From contig NZ_WMII01000010.1 in the NCBI RefSeq assembly GCF_009711265.1, positions 1-64,000 on the forward strand: a DNA stretch of 64,000 nucleotides, read 5' to 3'. This stretch comes from Paracoccus shanxieyensis. GTDB taxonomy: Bacteria; Pseudomonadota; Alphaproteobacteria; Rhodobacterales; Rhodobacteraceae. The position numbers and the translations under genes were made by a program. The notes under the pieces were generated by a model. It saw only the letters and a list, made by a program, of their open reading frames with translations, was not told the origin of the DNA and made no database searches. This document shows, piece after piece, positions 47,948-61,939 of the stretch; the stretch's first letter is position 1, and each line of letters opens with the position of its first letter.

Positions 47948-48115
47948 GTTGCAGTTTCCAGCCCATTTCGCTTGGCGGCAAGGGATACATGCGGGCACCA
48001 AAGCTGTAAACCGTTTCTTAACCAGTCTGCGCCACCATTACCGCATCGGCCGGTGCAGGCAGATGCCGCGAATCATCAAGCGGCCTTGCATTTTTCCGGC
48101 AAATGCGTGCAAATA

Positions 48116-48130
48116 GAACAAGCCGTGAAC
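48116..48130 (+). promoter_or_regulatory. LexA (SOS) box before recA
   Basis: GAAC at 48116 and 48127 with seven bases between them is the reverse complement of GTTC-N7-GTTC, the alphaproteobacterial LexA site. It lies 62 bases before the recA start. Confidence 0.88.
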
Positions 48131-48191
48131 ATTTTGCGGTTGGGCAATGATTGCCCCGGCAGTCGGGGTGTGAAATAAGCATGAGGACGGC

Positions 48192-49262
48192 ATGGCAGGG
48201 GCAACACTTTTCGACATGAACGACAAGCGCACGGCAGACAAGCAGAAGGCTTTGGACAGCGCATTGGCGCAGATCGAACGCCAGTTCGGCAAGGGCTCGA
48301 TCATGAAGCTGGGCGCGGACAATCCCGTGGCCGAGATCGAGGCGACCTCGACCGGGTCGCTGGGTCTGGACATCGCGCTGGGGATCGGCGGTCTGCCCAA
48401 GGGCCGCATCATCGAGATCTTCGGGCCGGAAAGCTCGGGCAAGACCACGCTGACGCTGCATGTCGTGGCCGAGGAACAGAAAAAAGGCGGCGTTTGCGCC
48501 TTTGTCGATGCCGAACACGCGCTTGACCCGCAATATGCCCGCAAGCTGGGCGTCAATCTGGATGAGCTGCTGATCAGCCAGCCCGATACCGGCGAACAGG
48601 CGCTGGAGATCGTGGATACGCTGGTGCGTTCGGGCGCGGTGAACCTTGTCGTTGTCGACTCGGTCGCGGCCCTGACGCCGAAATCCGAAATCGAAGGCGA
48701 TATGGGCGACATGCAGATGGGCAGCCAGGCCCGTCTGATGAGCCAGGCGATGCGCAAGCTGACCGCCAGCATCGGCCGCAGCAACTGCATGGTGATCTTC
48801 ATCAACCAGATCCGCATGAAGATCGGCGTGATGTTCGGCAATCCCGAAACCACGACGGGCGGCAATGCGCTGAAATTCTATGCCTCGGTGCGTCTGGACA
48901 TCCGCCGCACCGGCTCGATCAAGGATCGCGATGAGGTCGTGGGCAACTCGACCAAGGTCAAAGTCGTCAAGAACAAGGTCGCGCCGCCGTTCCGTCAGGT
49001 GGAATTCGACATCATGTATGGCGAAGGCATCTCGAAGGTCGGTGAGCTGATCGATCTGGGCATCAAGGCCGGCGTGGTCGAGAAATCGGGCAGCTGGTAT
49101 TCCTATGGCGACGAACGCATCGGGCAGGGCCGGGAAAACGCTAAGCAGTTCCTGCGCGACAACCCCGCCGCCGCCTTGGCGATCGAGGACAAGATCCGCG
49201 CCAGTCATGGTCTGGATTTCGGGGCCAGCGATGAAGGCGACGACTCGCTGACCGAGGATTAA
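48192..49262 (+). CDS. recA: recombinase RecA
   Basis: A 356-residue ATPase that pairs homologous DNA and sets off LexA self-cleavage. [18 protein letters not shown] begins it, [13 protein letters not shown] is Walker [22 protein letters not shown] holds Walker B and loop L1, and [23 protein letters not shown] loop L2. The C-terminal end is acidic, as usual. It is preceded by a GAAC-N7-GAAC SOS box and followed by a 9-bp hairpin. Confidence 0.98.
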   Translation: MAGATLFDMNDKRTADKQKALDSALAQIERQFGKGSIMKLGADNPVAEIEATSTGSLGLDIALGIGGLPKGRIIEIFGPESSGKTTLTLHVVAEEQKKGGVCAFVDAEHALDPQYARKLGVNLDELLISQPDTGEQALEIVDTLVRSGAVNLVVVDSVAALTPKSEIEGDMGDMQMGSQARLMSQAMRKLTASIGRSNCMVIFINQIRMKIGVMFGNPETTTGGNALKFYASVRLDIRRTGSIKDRDEVVGNSTKVKVVKNKVAPPFRQVEFDIMYGEGISKVGELIDLGIKAGVVEKSGSWYSYGDERIGQGRENAKQFLRDNPAAALAIEDKIRASHGLDFGASDEGDDSLTED

Positions 49263-49284
49263 GGCGGGCGACAGGCCAGACAGG

Positions 49285-49310
49285 GACGCGCGGGAATTGC
49301 TCCGCGCGTC
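49285..49310 (+). terminator. probable recA terminator
   Basis: GACGCGCGG and CCGCGCGTC pair perfectly over 9 bp with an 8-base loop, 22 bases after the recA stop. The tail (TGCATTTC) is only moderately T-rich. Confidence 0.65.
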
Positions 49311-49424
49311 TGCATTTCTGGGTGGCGTCCGATGCCGGGATTGCTGGACTTAGGCCGATGCTGGGGCTAGACCGGGCGGCAAACCGGTTTTGCCCGGACA
49401 GACCGCTTTGCGATAAGGCCCGCC

Positions 49425-52078
<2,654 letters not shown>

Positions 52079-52082
<4 letters not shown>

Positions 52083-52363
52083 CCGCATTGTGGATTGCCC
52101 ATGTCAACGTGACCGATGCCCAGGCTTATGGCGAATATGCCAAGCTGGCCGGCCCGGCGATTGCCGCGCATGGCGGGGTCTTCCTGGCCCGCGGCTCGCG
52201 CTACGTCCAGCTCGAGGGCAATGACCGCGCCCGCAATGTCGTCGCGCGCTTCCCCAGCGTTGAAGACGCTGTGGCCTGCTATCGCTCGGCTGAATATCAG
52301 GCTGCGCTGGAACATGCCAAAAATGCGGCAGAACGCGATTTGGTGATCGTCGAGGAAAACTAA
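52079..52363 (+). CDS. DUF1330-family protein
   Basis: A 94-residue protein of the ferredoxin-like (dimeric alpha/beta barrel) DUF1330 family: [19 protein letters not shown] near the start, [16 protein letters not shown] in the middle and [19 protein letters not shown] in the second half. Members have no settled function. GGAGAG before its ATG lies inside alaS, so it is co-translated with it. Confidence 0.88.
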
Positions 52364-52430
52364 GCCTGACGGTTTCGGGTGCATCCTGCGACTTTCGTGC
52401 TAGAGTTACAAAAAAGCACGGGGGACGGTC

Positions 52431-53225
52431 ATGTGTCGCTGGGCAGCCTATATCGGCAGGCCTATCTATCTTGAGGATGTGATCTGCAGGCCGGGGCATT
52501 CGCTGGTCCGGCAAAGCCATGGCGCGCAACGCTGCCATACGGCGGTGAATGCGGATGGCGTCGGACTGGCATGGTATGGCGACCGGCCCGAACCGGGGCA
52601 ATATCGCGACGTGATGCCGGCATGGTCCGACAGCAATCTGCGCAGCCTGACCGCCACGCTGAAATCGCATCTGTTTCTGGCCCATGTCCGCGCTTCGACC
52701 GGCACGGCGACCAGCCGCAACAACTGCCATCCCTTTGTCGTCGGCAAATGGAGCTTCATGCATAACGGCCAGTTCGGCGGTTATGACAGCTATCGCCGCC
52801 ATGCCGATGCGCTGATTCCCGACGATTATTACCAGCACCGCAAAGGCGCCACCGACAGTGAGGCGCTGTTTCTGATGGCATTGGCCGAGGGACTGGAAAC
52901 CGACCCCGCCGCCGCCATGTCCCGCGCCACCGCCAAGTTCGAGACGCTGGCCCGCGATCGTGGCACCGCGCCACATGTCCGCCTGACCGCCGCGTTTTCG
53001 GACGGTCAGCGGCTTTATGCCCTGCGCTATGCCAGCGACGATCACGCGCCGACGCTTTATCACCGCTGGTCGGATACGCGGGGCGGTCGCGCGGTGGTGT
53101 CCGAGCCTTTGGAAAGCGATGAGGAAGGCTGGCAGGAAATCCCCGCCCAAAGCTTCTGCGTGTTTCAGGGCGACAGCCTGACGGTCACGCCGTTCAACCC
53201 CGCCGCCTTGCGCGCCGCCGCCTGA
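52431..53225 (+). CDS. class II glutamine amidotransferase
   Basis: A 264-residue Ntn-type amidotransferase domain protein. Cys2, which becomes the N-terminal nucleophile after Met removal, starts CRWAAYIGRPIYLEDV. NADGVGLAWYG and FLAHVRASTGTATSRNNCHPF and WSFMHNGQFGGY form the glutamine site. It has no synthetase domain, as in the YafJ/EgtC-like group; the acceptor of the ammonia is unknown. It stands alone between alaS and the urease genes. Confidence 0.88.
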   Translation: MCRWAAYIGRPIYLEDVICRPGHSLVRQSHGAQRCHTAVNADGVGLAWYGDRPEPGQYRDVMPAWSDSNLRSLTATLKSHLFLAHVRASTGTATSRNNCHPFVVGKWSFMHNGQFGGYDSYRRHADALIPDDYYQHRKGATDSEALFLMALAEGLETDPAAAMSRATAKFETLARDRGTAPHVRLTAAFSDGQRLYALRYASDDHAPTLYHRWSDTRGGRAVVSEPLESDEEGWQEIPAQSFCVFQGDSLTVTPFNPAALRAAA

Positions 53226-53226
53226 T

Positions 53227-53253
53227 TTCTTCGTTCCTCAAATACTCATGCAA
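53227..53253 (+). repeat. CCAAATACCC-family intergenic word
   Basis: TTCTTCGTTCCTCAAATACT followed by CATGCAA is a diverged copy of the word seen at 39404-39427 and 22744-22806. It lies between the converging amidotransferase and ureG genes. Confidence 0.45.
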
Positions 53254-53272
53254 GCGCGCCGCCCGCCAGCCG

Positions 53273-53896
53273 TCAAACGGGCGCGCGCAATTCCAGCCCC
53301 CCCTCGGTCACCAGAAAATCCACCACCTCGGCCACGCCTTTGCCATGGCGCATCTGCGCCAGCACAAAAGGCCGCGTGCCGCGTGCCGCGCGGGCATCGC
53401 TTTCCAGCAAGGCGATATCGACGCCGACATGCGGCGCCAGATCGGTCTTGTTGACCACCAGCAGGTCCGAGCGCGCCAAGCCCGGTCCCCGCTTGCGTGG
53501 GATGTCCTGCCCGGCGGCGGTGTCGATGACATAGATCGTCAGATCCGCCAGTTCCGGTGAAAAGGTCGCTGCCAGATTGTCGCCGCCGGATTCGATCAGG
53601 ATCAGGTCCAGATCCGGGATCGCGGCATTCAGATCGGCGATGGCCGACAGGTTGATGCTGGCGTCCTCGCGGATGGCGGTATGCGGGCAGCCGCCGGTTT
53701 CGACGCCGCGGATGCGCTCGATGGGCAGAACCTGCGCGCGCATCAGCGCCTCGGCATCCTCGCGCGTATAGATGTCGTTGGTGATGACCGCCATCGACAG
53801 GCGCGGCGCCAGCGCGCGGGCCAGTTGTTCGGTCAGCGTGGTCTTGCCCGCACCGACGGGACCGCCAATGCCGACGCGCAGAGGGCCATTGCTCAT
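53273..53896 (-). CDS. ureG: urease accessory GTPase UreG
   Basis: A 207-residue SIMIBI-class GTPase that powers nickel delivery into urease. The P-loop is [19 protein letters not shown]; the nickel-binding CPH motif lies in [18 protein letters not shown], and [19 protein letters not shown] is also typical. [12 protein letters not shown] gives guanine specificity. It is the last gene of the urease cluster, overlapping ureF by four bases. Confidence 0.97.
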   Translation of the reverse strand: MSNGPLRVGIGGPVGAGKTTLTEQLARALAPRLSMAVITNDIYTREDAEALMRAQVLPIERIRGVETGGCPHTAIREDASINLSAIADLNAAIPDLDLILIESGGDNLAATFSPELADLTIYVIDTAAGQDIPRKRGPGLARSDLLVVNKTDLAPHVGVDIALLESDARAARGTRPFVLAQMRHGKGVAEVVDFLVTEGGLELRAPV

Positions 53897-54516
53897 GTCC
53901 GGAATATCCTTACGTCCAGTGTTTCATGCCGCATCGCTGCCAGTTCGGCGGCAAGGCAGGTGGTTGTCAACGCCTCGGGCCCGGCGACGGCCGCTTGCGC
54001 CGCGATATCCGCAATCGCCCCGTGCAGCCCGGCCAGCGTCACCTGCGCCTGCGCCTGACCCAAAGGCAGGAAGCGCGTGGCGGCAGAAATCAGGTTTGCG
54101 GCAAAGGCGTGCAGGTAATGCGCGATGACCTCGGCCACCGGCAGATCAAGGCCACGCGCCGCCAGCCCGACCGCGACCGGCAGGGGCAGGGGGGGCATGT
54201 CATGGCCCGTCGCCGATACGGTGGCGGCAAAGGCGCGGCCCTGATCCGTCGTCTCGGTCAGGCGTTCGGCGCATCCGGCCATGGCGCAGGCCTCGTCGCC
54301 AAGCGCCTGCGCATCGCCGCCGCGCAGCACCAGCGACAGCAGCACCGCATCGGTCCAGCCGCCGCCATGGCGCAGCACCTGCGCCACCCAATCGCCAACG
54401 CCCGCCGCATCGCGCAGCCCGTCGGCCATCGCCTGTTCCAGCCCGTGCGAATAGGCAAAGCCCCCGGTCGGAAACGCCGGAGACAGCCATTGGATCAGCG
54501 CAAGCCGCGCCTGCAT
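53893..54516 (-). CDS. ureF: urease accessory protein UreF
   Basis: A 207-residue all-helical chaperone that works with UreG and UreD to load nickel. [25 protein letters not shown] is the family start, and [20 protein letters not shown] and the ending [16 protein letters not shown] (the C-terminal part that UreG binds) are typical. The ATG at 54516 overlaps the ureE stop; longer in-frame extensions upstream do not resemble UreF. Confidence 0.94.
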   Translation of the reverse strand: MQARLALIQWLSPAFPTGGFAYSHGLEQAMADGLRDAAGVGDWVAQVLRHGGGWTDAVLLSLVLRGGDAQALGDEACAMAGCAERLTETTDQGRAFAATVSATGHDMPPLPLPVAVGLAARGLDLPVAEVIAHYLHAFAANLISAATRFLPLGQAQAQVTLAGLHGAIADIAAQAAVAGPEALTTTCLAAELAAMRHETLDVRIFRT

Positions 54517-54962
54517 CAATGCGAATGTCCCATCGTGCGGCCATGGCCATAGGCCCCGCCTTCGGGGTTGAACGCCGCCATGGTCGGCGTCACCTGCGCG
54601 CCAAGGCCGCGCAACATGCCTTCCAGGACATGATCGGCGCGGATCAGCAGGTGGTCGGCTTCGATCTGGCAAGGGGTGTGGCGGTTGCCGATATGCCATG
54701 CCAGCCGCGGCAGAGGGCCGTGGATCCGCAGGCACGGCTCCATCGCGGCGACGACGCCGATCAGCCGGCCGTCATCCAGTTGGAAGGCATCGCCCGCTTC
54801 AAGGCTGATCGTTTCGGCCAGATCGACCAGAAACGACACGCCCGCGCGCGAGGTCAGGCGTTTGCGGCGCAGAAAGCGGCCTTCATAGTCCAAAACCACC
54901 GCGTCGTCCGCAGGGGTTGCGCGCAGGATGGAACCCGCGCGGGCTTGCAGGGGCAGGTTCAT
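54516..54962 (-). CDS. ureE: urease accessory protein UreE
   Basis: A 148-residue nickel metallochaperone. The N-terminal peptide-binding domain includes DYEGRFLRRKRLTSRAGVSFLVDL, and the metal-binding domain has WHIGNRHTPCQIEADHLLIRADHVLEGMLRG-type features (HIGNRH with nickel His). The end is short, AYGHGRTMGHSH, with a few His rather than a long poly-His tail. It starts 20 bases after the stop of the small DUF1127 gene and overlaps ureF by one base. Confidence 0.95.
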   Translation of the reverse strand: MNLPLQARAGSILRATPADDAVVLDYEGRFLRRKRLTSRAGVSFLVDLAETISLEAGDAFQLDDGRLIGVVAAMEPCLRIHGPLPRLAWHIGNRHTPCQIEADHLLIRADHVLEGMLRGLGAQVTPTMAAFNPEGGAYGHGRTMGHSH

Positions 54963-54981
54963 GACCCACCCCCAAAGCGGT

Positions 54982-55191
54982 TCAGATAAGACGGTCGCGG
55001 AAGACGTGCTGAACGATCCGGTCGCGGGTCAGACCCATGGCGGCCAGTTGTTGATCGCTGAGTGCTTCCAGCGAGGCGATCTGATCGCGGCGCGAATGAA
55101 CGTTCACATAATGCCGGAACGCGCGCTGCATCGCAGCGATCATGCCATCGAAGAAACGCGGAAGGGCGGGGGTAAATTCGGTCGTGTGCAT
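54982..55191 (-). CDS. DUF1127 small protein inside the urease cluster
   Basis: A 69-residue protein with the DUF1127 signature at the end: RRDQIASLEALSDQQLAAMGLTRDRIVQHVF. The N-terminal half is helical and amphipathic (LPRFFDGMIAAMQRAFRHY). It is a relative of the CcaF1-like gene at 27958 but with a different N-terminus. It lies between ureC and ureE, 106 bases after ureC, so it may have its own promoter in that gap. DUF1127 proteins are small and basic, and some bind RNA. No hairpin array is seen behind this one. Confidence 0.8.
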   Translation of the reverse strand: MHTTEFTPALPRFFDGMIAAMQRAFRHYVNVHSRRDQIASLEALSDQQLAAMGLTRDRIVQHVFRDRLI

Positions 55192-55296
55192 TGGAAACCC
55201 TGTCGGTATAATCTGACGGTTTCCTCCCATAGAGTGATAGATAGCGCATGTAAGCCCTGCCAACCATTTCAAAATTTGCAATGCTGCGTTGCAGCG

Positions 55297-56997
<1,701 letters not shown>

Positions 56998-57396
56998 TCA
57001 GTCCTCCTGAAAGCGGGGATCGGTCGGCACTTGCAGGGCGGTCGCAAGCGCGTTGGTCTGGCTGGCCATGCCGATCACGGCCAGCAATTCGGCATGTTGC
57101 TGCGCGGTCATCCCCTTGGCGCGCGCCGCTGCCGTATGGGAATGCACGCAATAGGAACAGCCGTTCGTGGCGGATACGGCAATATAGACCAGCTCCTTGA
57201 CCAGCGGATCCAGCGCGCCGGGCGCCATGACCGCGCCAAGCCGGTCCCATATGGCGCGCAGGCTGTCCGGATCATGCGCCAAGGCGCGCCAGAAATTGTT
57301 GACGTAATCGGTGCCACGGGCGGCGCGGATATCGTCAAAGACGGCCCGCGATGCGGCTGGCGCGTCCTGATCCGTCAGCAGCGGCACAGTGGCCAT
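56998..57396 (-). CDS. AhpD/carboxymuconolactone decarboxylase-family protein
   Basis: A 132-residue protein of the AhpD-like fold. NGCSYCVHSHTAAARAKGMT has the CxxC plus His centre of the peroxidase-like members, and LDPLVKELVYIAVSATN precedes it. It may act as a disulfide or peroxide reductase; no substrate is known. It lies between ureB and ureC, its start shares one base with the stop of the cyclase gene, and ureC follows directly. It is not a normal urease gene. Confidence 0.85.
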   Translation of the reverse strand: MATVPLLTDQDAPAASRAVFDDIRAARGTDYVNNFWRALAHDPDSLRAIWDRLGAVMAPGALDPLVKELVYIAVSATNGCSYCVHSHTAAARAKGMTAQQHAELLAVIGMASQTNALATALQVPTDPRFQED

Positions 57397-58211
57397 CAGA
57401 CCACCGCCATGACGCGGGCCGGGCCGCCGGTGCCGCGCGCATGTTTCGGCGCGCCGACAAAGATCGTGGCGCCGGTGGCGGGCAGCTGATCGACATTGGC
57501 CAGGTTCTCGATGCCGTAATGCCCCGAGGGCAGCCACGAATTATGCACCGCGAAATCCGCCGAACTGCCGGGGTCCAGCGACAGCGTGTCGCTGGCAATC
57601 GCCGCGACCCCCATCTGTGCCAGAAGGTCGGTCGCCGATTTGCCAAAGCCCGGAAAGGCGAACTTGCCATCCGGCGTGTTGCGGAATTCCGGCGTCGCGA
57701 CCTTGGCGCCCCAGCCGGAATTCATCGCCACGCAAGCGCCCTTGGGGATCTCGCCATGCGCCGAGATGAACGCCTCGACATCCTCGGCCTCCAGCGCCGC
57801 ATTGGCGTCGTCGCGGGCCTTGGCGGTGATGTCGATGACGCAAAGCGGACAGATCAGGCTTTCCGGCGCCAGTTCGGCGACCGACAATCCGTCCTTTGAA
57901 AAATGCAGCGGCGCGTCGATATGCGTGCCCGAGTGCTCAAAGAACGTGATCTTCCAAAGCTGATAGCCCGAGGCGTCGAAATTCACCGCCTCTTCATAGG
58001 CGATGCCGGGCACGCCGTCGAAGGTGGGGAATGTCTCATCGAACACATAGGTCAGATCCACCACCTTGCCGCTGGCCTGCGCCAGCGCGGGGCGCGCGGC
58101 CAGAGTGCTGGCTGCGATGGCGGCAGCCCCCGTGGCCGCGACCCCCGCGAACAGGCTGCGACGGCTTATCATCGACTGTTTGACGCTTTCGATCACGCAG
58201 GCATTGCACAT
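57396..58211 (-). CDS. Tat-exported cyclase-family hydrolase
   Basis: A 271-residue metal hydrolase of the cyclase/kynurenine formamidase family. A twin-arginine leader (ISRRSLFAGVAATGAAAI) ends near ARPALA, so it is folded before export to the periplasm. The metal site is FFEHSGTHIDAPLHF, and AVHNSWLPSGHYGIENLANVDQLP is the C-terminal signature. Substrate is unknown; family members hydrolyse cyclic amides or formyl amides. It lies between ureB and ureC. The ATG at 58211 precedes the leader. Confidence 0.85.
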   Translation of the reverse strand: MCNACVIESVKQSMISRRSLFAGVAATGAAAIAASTLAARPALAQASGKVVDLTYVFDETFPTFDGVPGIAYEEAVNFDASGYQLWKITFFEHSGTHIDAPLHFSKDGLSVAELAPESLICPLCVIDITAKARDDANAALEAEDVEAFISAHGEIPKGACVAMNSGWGAKVATPEFRNTPDGKFAFPGFGKSATDLLAQMGVAAIASDTLSLDPGSSADFAVHNSWLPSGHYGIENLANVDQLPATGATIFVGAPKHARGTGGPARVMAVV

Positions 58212-58245
58212 GGTCTTGCTCCTGATGCGGCCGGGACTGCCCCGG

Positions 58246-58554
58246 TCAATCCAACGCTCCCATGATGTTCGCGTTGAAGCCAAAGACTTTCCGATCCCCG
58301 GCCAAGGGGATCAGCGACACTTCGCGCTGCTGGCCGGGTTCAAAGCGGACGGCGGTGCCTGCTGCGATGTCCAGCCGCATGCCCCGCGCCGCCTTGCGGT
58401 CGAAATCAAGGCCCGGGTTGGTCTCGGCGAAATGATAATGGCTGCCGACCTGCACCGGGCGGTCGCCGGTATTGGCGACCATCAGCGTGATGGCCTGCCG
58501 GTCGGCATTAAGGGTGATCTCGCCATCGGCGGGGAAGATTTCGCCGGGGATCAT
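58246..58554 (-). CDS. ureB: urease beta subunit
   Basis: A 102-residue structural subunit. [19 protein letters not shown] is the usual start, [21 protein letters not shown] the core, and [17 protein letters not shown] the end. Its ATG overlaps the ureJ stop by four bases. After it comes the inserted cyclase gene instead of ureC. Confidence 0.96.
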   Translation of the reverse strand: MIPGEIFPADGEITLNADRQAITLMVANTGDRPVQVGSHYHFAETNPGLDFDRKAARGMRLDIAAGTAVRFEPGQQREVSLIPLAGDRKVFGFNANIMGALD

Positions 58555-59099
58555 GGCATCACCGTCAGCGCAACCCCTGCCGCCGCGGTCAGCCCGCCCA
58601 GCACCCGCGCCATGCCCAGACGGCCCAGCCCGATGCCCGCCAGATGCAGCGCGCTTGTCGCCAGCACGAAGCCCGCACCATAGGCCAACAGCCCCTGCGC
58701 CGGGCCTTCCGCGCCATGCGCATGGCCGTGCATGATGCCGAACAGCGCCACCACCGGCAAGGCAAAGCCCAGCGAGGGGCGCAGCGCCAGCGCCACCGCC
58801 AGCCCAAGGATGATGCCCGAAGCAAGGATCACCGGCTCGACCCCCGGCAGATGGATGCCCGCGGCCCCCATCGCACCGCCGGCGACCATGGCCACGACAA
58901 AGGTCAGGGGCAGTGCCCAAAGGCCGCGCTTGTCACTGGCCGTCGCCGCCCAAAGGCCAACCGCCACCATGGCCAGCACATGATCGGCGCCACCCAGCGG
59001 ATGCATCCAGCCTTCATTGAAGGGCGCCCCGTGGCTGTGATGTCCGGGATGCGCCAGGGCTGCGGTGGGGAACAGAAGGAAAGGCAGGATGCGCTTCAT
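58551..59099 (-). CDS. ureJ: HupE/UreJ-family membrane protein
   Basis: A 182-residue protein with a signal-like first segment ([16 protein letters not shown]) and about six membrane helices. HPGHHSHG just after the leader is a potential metal-binding His cluster; [19 protein letters not shown] and [13 protein letters not shown] hold the conserved His/Asp of the HupE/UreJ nickel or cobalt permease family. It may take up nickel for urease. It is inside the urease cluster, between ureA and ureB. Confidence 0.9.
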   Translation of the reverse strand: MKRILPFLLFPTAALAHPGHHSHGAPFNEGWMHPLGGADHVLAMVAVGLWAATASDKRGLWALPLTFVVAMVAGGAMGAAGIHLPGVEPVILASGIILGLAVALALRPSLGFALPVVALFGIMHGHAHGAEGPAQGLLAYGAGFVLATSALHLAGIGLGRLGMARVLGGLTAAAGVALTVMP

Positions 59100-59109
59100 G
59101 ATGGGCCTC

Positions 59110-59412
59110 TTAGCGGATGGGGTCATGGACGGTGACCAGTTTGGTGCCGTCGGTAAATGTGGCTTCGACCTGCACCGAATGGATCATCTCGGGGATGCCG
59201 GACATGCATTGGTCGCGGGTGATGACATGGGCGCCCGCCTCCATCAGATCGGCGACCGAGCGGCCGTCGCGCGCGCCCTCGACGACGAAATCGGTGATGA
59301 GCGCGATGGCCTCGGGGTGGTTCAGCTTGACGCCGCGCGCCAGCCTGCCGCGCGCCACCATGGCCGCGACCGAGATCAGCAGCTTTTCCTTTTCGCGTGG
59401 ACTTAGGTTCAT
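59110..59412 (-). CDS. ureA: urease gamma subunit
   Basis: A 100-residue structural subunit. [20 protein letters not shown] begins it, and [22 protein letters not shown] and [26 protein letters not shown] are typical. It starts 16 bases after ureD and is followed by ureJ after 10 bases. Confidence 0.97.
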   Translation of the reverse strand: MNLSPREKEKLLISVAAMVARGRLARGVKLNHPEAIALITDFVVEGARDGRSVADLMEAGAHVITRDQCMSGIPEMIHSVQVEATFTDGTKLVTVHDPIR

Positions 59413-59428
59413 GCGTTCCTCATGTCGT

Positions 59429-60247
59429 TCAAATCTGCCAGACGCGGGGCAGGGGGCCGGGGCGGATTGCCCGGATCAGGCGGATCAGCGCCTGCCGCAG
59501 GGGCCAGCCATCCCGCGCCATCAGCCGGGCAACCAGTTTTCCGTCAAAGGCGCTGGCCGCGCCCGCATCGCCCAGTGCCGCATCGCTCAGTGCCGCGCGG
59601 GCGGCGGGCAGGCGGTCGGCGGCGTTTGGTGCGACCAGAACCAGCGTCGCGAAGGCGCGGCCGCCTGCCAGCGTGGCCAAGCCGCCGGGCAGGATGTCAT
59701 CGGTCAGCCGCAGGTTCTCGACAAAGACCGGGCGGCCGTCGCGGGTGATGCGGCGGCGGTCGGTGACATCCAGACGGGTCACGGTCTCGCCCATGGCGGC
59801 GCGGCCCAGAATCAGCGTCTCGACCCACAGGCAGGTGGCGCTGCCGGTCAGCGCGATATGCTGATCGCGTGACAGGGCGGCGCGATCGAACAGGATGGTT
59901 TCCTGCGGCAGCAGGTCCAGATGCGCGCCATCCGCCACGTCATATTGCGCGGTGACATACGCGCGGCCCGTGGTGCTGCGATAGGCGCGTTCGGCGGTCT
60001 GGGTCGTGGCGGTCAGATGCGTGCCCGTCCCCTGCGTCACGGCGATCTGCATCCGGTCTCCGCCGGTCAGTCCGCCCGAGGTGTTCAGCATCACCAGCTC
60101 GCACCCCGCGGCCGGGGGCAGCATGGCCTTGGCGCTGCCCGCCTGATGCAGCCGCAACAGCCGCGTCGCGCCGCGCGACTGCGCGAATCCGGCGCGCAGC
60201 ACGCCATGCGCGCGGGGCAGCAGCGAAGGGGGCGGAACATGAAACAT
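59429..60247 (-). CDS. ureD: urease accessory protein UreD
   Basis: A 272-residue protein that carries nickel to urease together with UreF and Ure[22 protein letters not shown] is the UreD core; [15 protein letters not shown] and [20 protein letters not shown] follow. The ATG at 60247 is preferred to a TTG at 60283. It is the first gene of the urease cluster, so a promoter probably lies in 60248-60432, a gap with a small TAGGCT/AGCCTA inverted repeat (60306-60325) and no gene. Confidence 0.93.
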   Translation of the reverse strand: MFHVPPPSLLPRAHGVLRAGFAQSRGATRLLRLHQAGSAKAMLPPAAGCELVMLNTSGGLTGGDRMQIAVTQGTGTHLTATTQTAERAYRSTTGRAYVTAQYDVADGAHLDLLPQETILFDRAALSRDQHIALTGSATCLWVETLILGRAAMGETVTRLDVTDRRRITRDGRPVFVENLRLTDDILPGGLATLAGGRAFATLVLVAPNAADRLPAARAALSDAALGDAGAASAFDGKLVARLMARDGWPLRQALIRLIRAIRPGPLPRVWQI

Positions 60248-60432
60248 GCCTGAACCATGGGCAAATAACGGACGGATGCGCAATCTTGCAGCCGGTCTTG
60301 TCGCGTAGGCTTATCAAACAGCCTATCCTGAAATCATATGCACAAATTATGCGCATCGGCAATTCGGCTTTCCCCTTGGCGCGTGGGACATTATACCATG
60401 CGCGGCATTCATGATGGCGGAAGGGAAGCAAC

Positions 60433-61725
60433 ATGGCCAATGTGGTGGTCGTCGGCGCGCAATGGGGCGACGAAGGCAAGGGCAAGATCGTTGACTGGCT
60501 CAGCGAACGTGCCGATGTGATCGCGCGGTTCCAGGGCGGTCATAACGCCGGCCACACGCTGGTCATCGGCAATCAGGTCTTCAAGCTGTCGCTGCTGCCT
60601 TCGGGCATCGTGCGCAAGGGCAAGATGGCCGTCATCGGCAATGGCGTGGTGCTGGATCCCTGGGCGCTGTTTGCCGAAATCGACAAGCTGGCCGCGCAGG
60701 GCGTCGCGATCAGCCCCGACAACCTGATGATCGCCGAGAACACGCCGCTGATCCTGCCGCTGCATCAGGATCTGGACAAGCTGCGCGAAGAGGCCGCGGG
60801 TGCCTCGAAAATCGGCACGACCGGGCGCGGCATCGGCCCCGCCTATGAAGACAAGGTTGGCCGCCGCACCATCCGCGTCGCCGATCTGGGCGATGAGGAA
60901 ACGCTGGACGCGCGCCTCGACCGCCTGCTGGCCCATCACGAGCCGCTGCGTCAGGGCCTTGGCGCCACGCCCGTCGACCGGGCCGAGCTGCGCGCCAAGC
61001 TGCTGGAGATCGCGCCGAAGCTTTTGCAATACGCGCAGCCGGTCTGGAAGGTGATGAACGATTACCGCAAGGCCGGGAAGCGCATCCTGTTCGAGGGCGC
61101 GCAGGGCAGCCTGCTGGATATCGACTTCGGCACCTATCCCTATGTCACCTCGTCGACCACCATGTCGGGCATGGCGGCCTCGGGGACCGGCATGGGGCCA
61201 AGCGCCATCGGCTTCGTGCTGGGCATCGTCAAGGCCTATACCACCCGCGTGGGTTCGGGCCCGTTCCCGACCGAGCTTGAGGATGCCGATGGCCAGCGCC
61301 TTGGCGAACGCGGCCATGAGTTTGGCACCGTCACCGGGCGCAAGCGCCGCTGCGGCTGGTTCGATGCGGTGCTGGTGCGCCAGACCTGCGCGATTTCCGG
61401 CGTGGATGGCATCGCGCTGACCAAGCTGGACGTGATGGACGGGTTCGACACCATCAAGATCTGCACCGGCTACGAAATCGACGGCACGCATTACGACCAC
61501 CTGCCGACCGCCGCTGCGCTGCAGGCCAAGGTGACGCCGATCTATGAAGAGATGCCGGGTTGGAAAGAATCGACCCAGGGCGCGCGCAGCTGGGCCGACC
61601 TGCCTGCCGAGGCGATCAAATATGTCCGCCGCGTCGAGGAACTGATCCAGTGCCCCGTCGCCCTGCTGTCCACCAGCCCCGAGCGTGACGATACCATTCT
61701 TGTCACCGACCCGTTCGCGGACTGA
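60433..61725 (+). CDS. purA: adenylosuccinate synthetase
   Basis: A 430-residue enzyme that joins IMP and aspartate with GTP, the first step to [24 protein letters not shown] is the GTP/IMP loop, [12 protein letters not shown] and [17 protein letters not shown] the IMP site, and [22 protein letters not shown] and [16 protein letters not shown] complete the active site. It has GGAAGGGAAG upstream of its ATG. It is divergent from ureD. Confidence 0.98.
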   Translation: MANVVVVGAQWGDEGKGKIVDWLSERADVIARFQGGHNAGHTLVIGNQVFKLSLLPSGIVRKGKMAVIGNGVVLDPWALFAEIDKLAAQGVAISPDNLMIAENTPLILPLHQDLDKLREEAAGASKIGTTGRGIGPAYEDKVGRRTIRVADLGDEETLDARLDRLLAHHEPLRQGLGATPVDRAELRAKLLEIAPKLLQYAQPVWKVMNDYRKAGKRILFEGAQGSLLDIDFGTYPYVTSSTTMSGMAASGTGMGPSAIGFVLGIVKAYTTRVGSGPFPTELEDADGQRLGERGHEFGTVTGRKRRCGWFDAVLVRQTCAISGVDGIALTKLDVMDGFDTIKICTGYEIDGTHYDHLPTAAALQAKVTPIYEEMPGWKESTQGARSWADLPAEAIKYVRRVEELIQCPVALLSTSPERDDTILVTDPFAD

Positions 61726-61726
61726 C

Positions 61727-61939
61727 ATGGACCTGCGCGCCCGCAAACGCTGGTCGCTGGTGATCCTGCTGATCGGTCTGCCGCTGTATATCGTGGTGGC
61801 CGTCACGGCGATGAACTGGCTGGACGCCCGCTTCGGGCGCCAGCCGATCCTTGTCGAGCTTCTGGTCTATGCCGGGCTGGGCATCCTGTGGGCGCTGCCC
61901 TTTCGCCGCGTCTTTCGCGGCATCGGCAAGGGCGAATGA
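61727..61939 (+). CDS. DUF2842 small membrane protein
   Basis: A 70-residue protein with two membrane helices: WSLVILLIGLPLYIVVAVTAM and VELLVYAGLGILWALPF. It matches the DUF2842 type of alphaproteobacteria. Charged ends (DLRARKRW and FRGIGKGE) put both termini in the cytoplasm by the positive-inside rule. The function is unknown. It starts one base after the purA stop, and its stop overlaps the thiN ATG by four bases. Confidence 0.82.
   Translation: MDLRARKRWSLVILLIGLPLYIVVAVTAMNWLDARFGRQPILVELLVYAGLGILWALPFRRVFRGIGKGE

Noticed and set aside
60306-60325. TAGGCT/AGCCTA inverted repeat between ureD and purA as an operator or terminator
   Set aside because: Six-base arms with an 8-base centre are expected by chance at this length; no T-run and no second copy.
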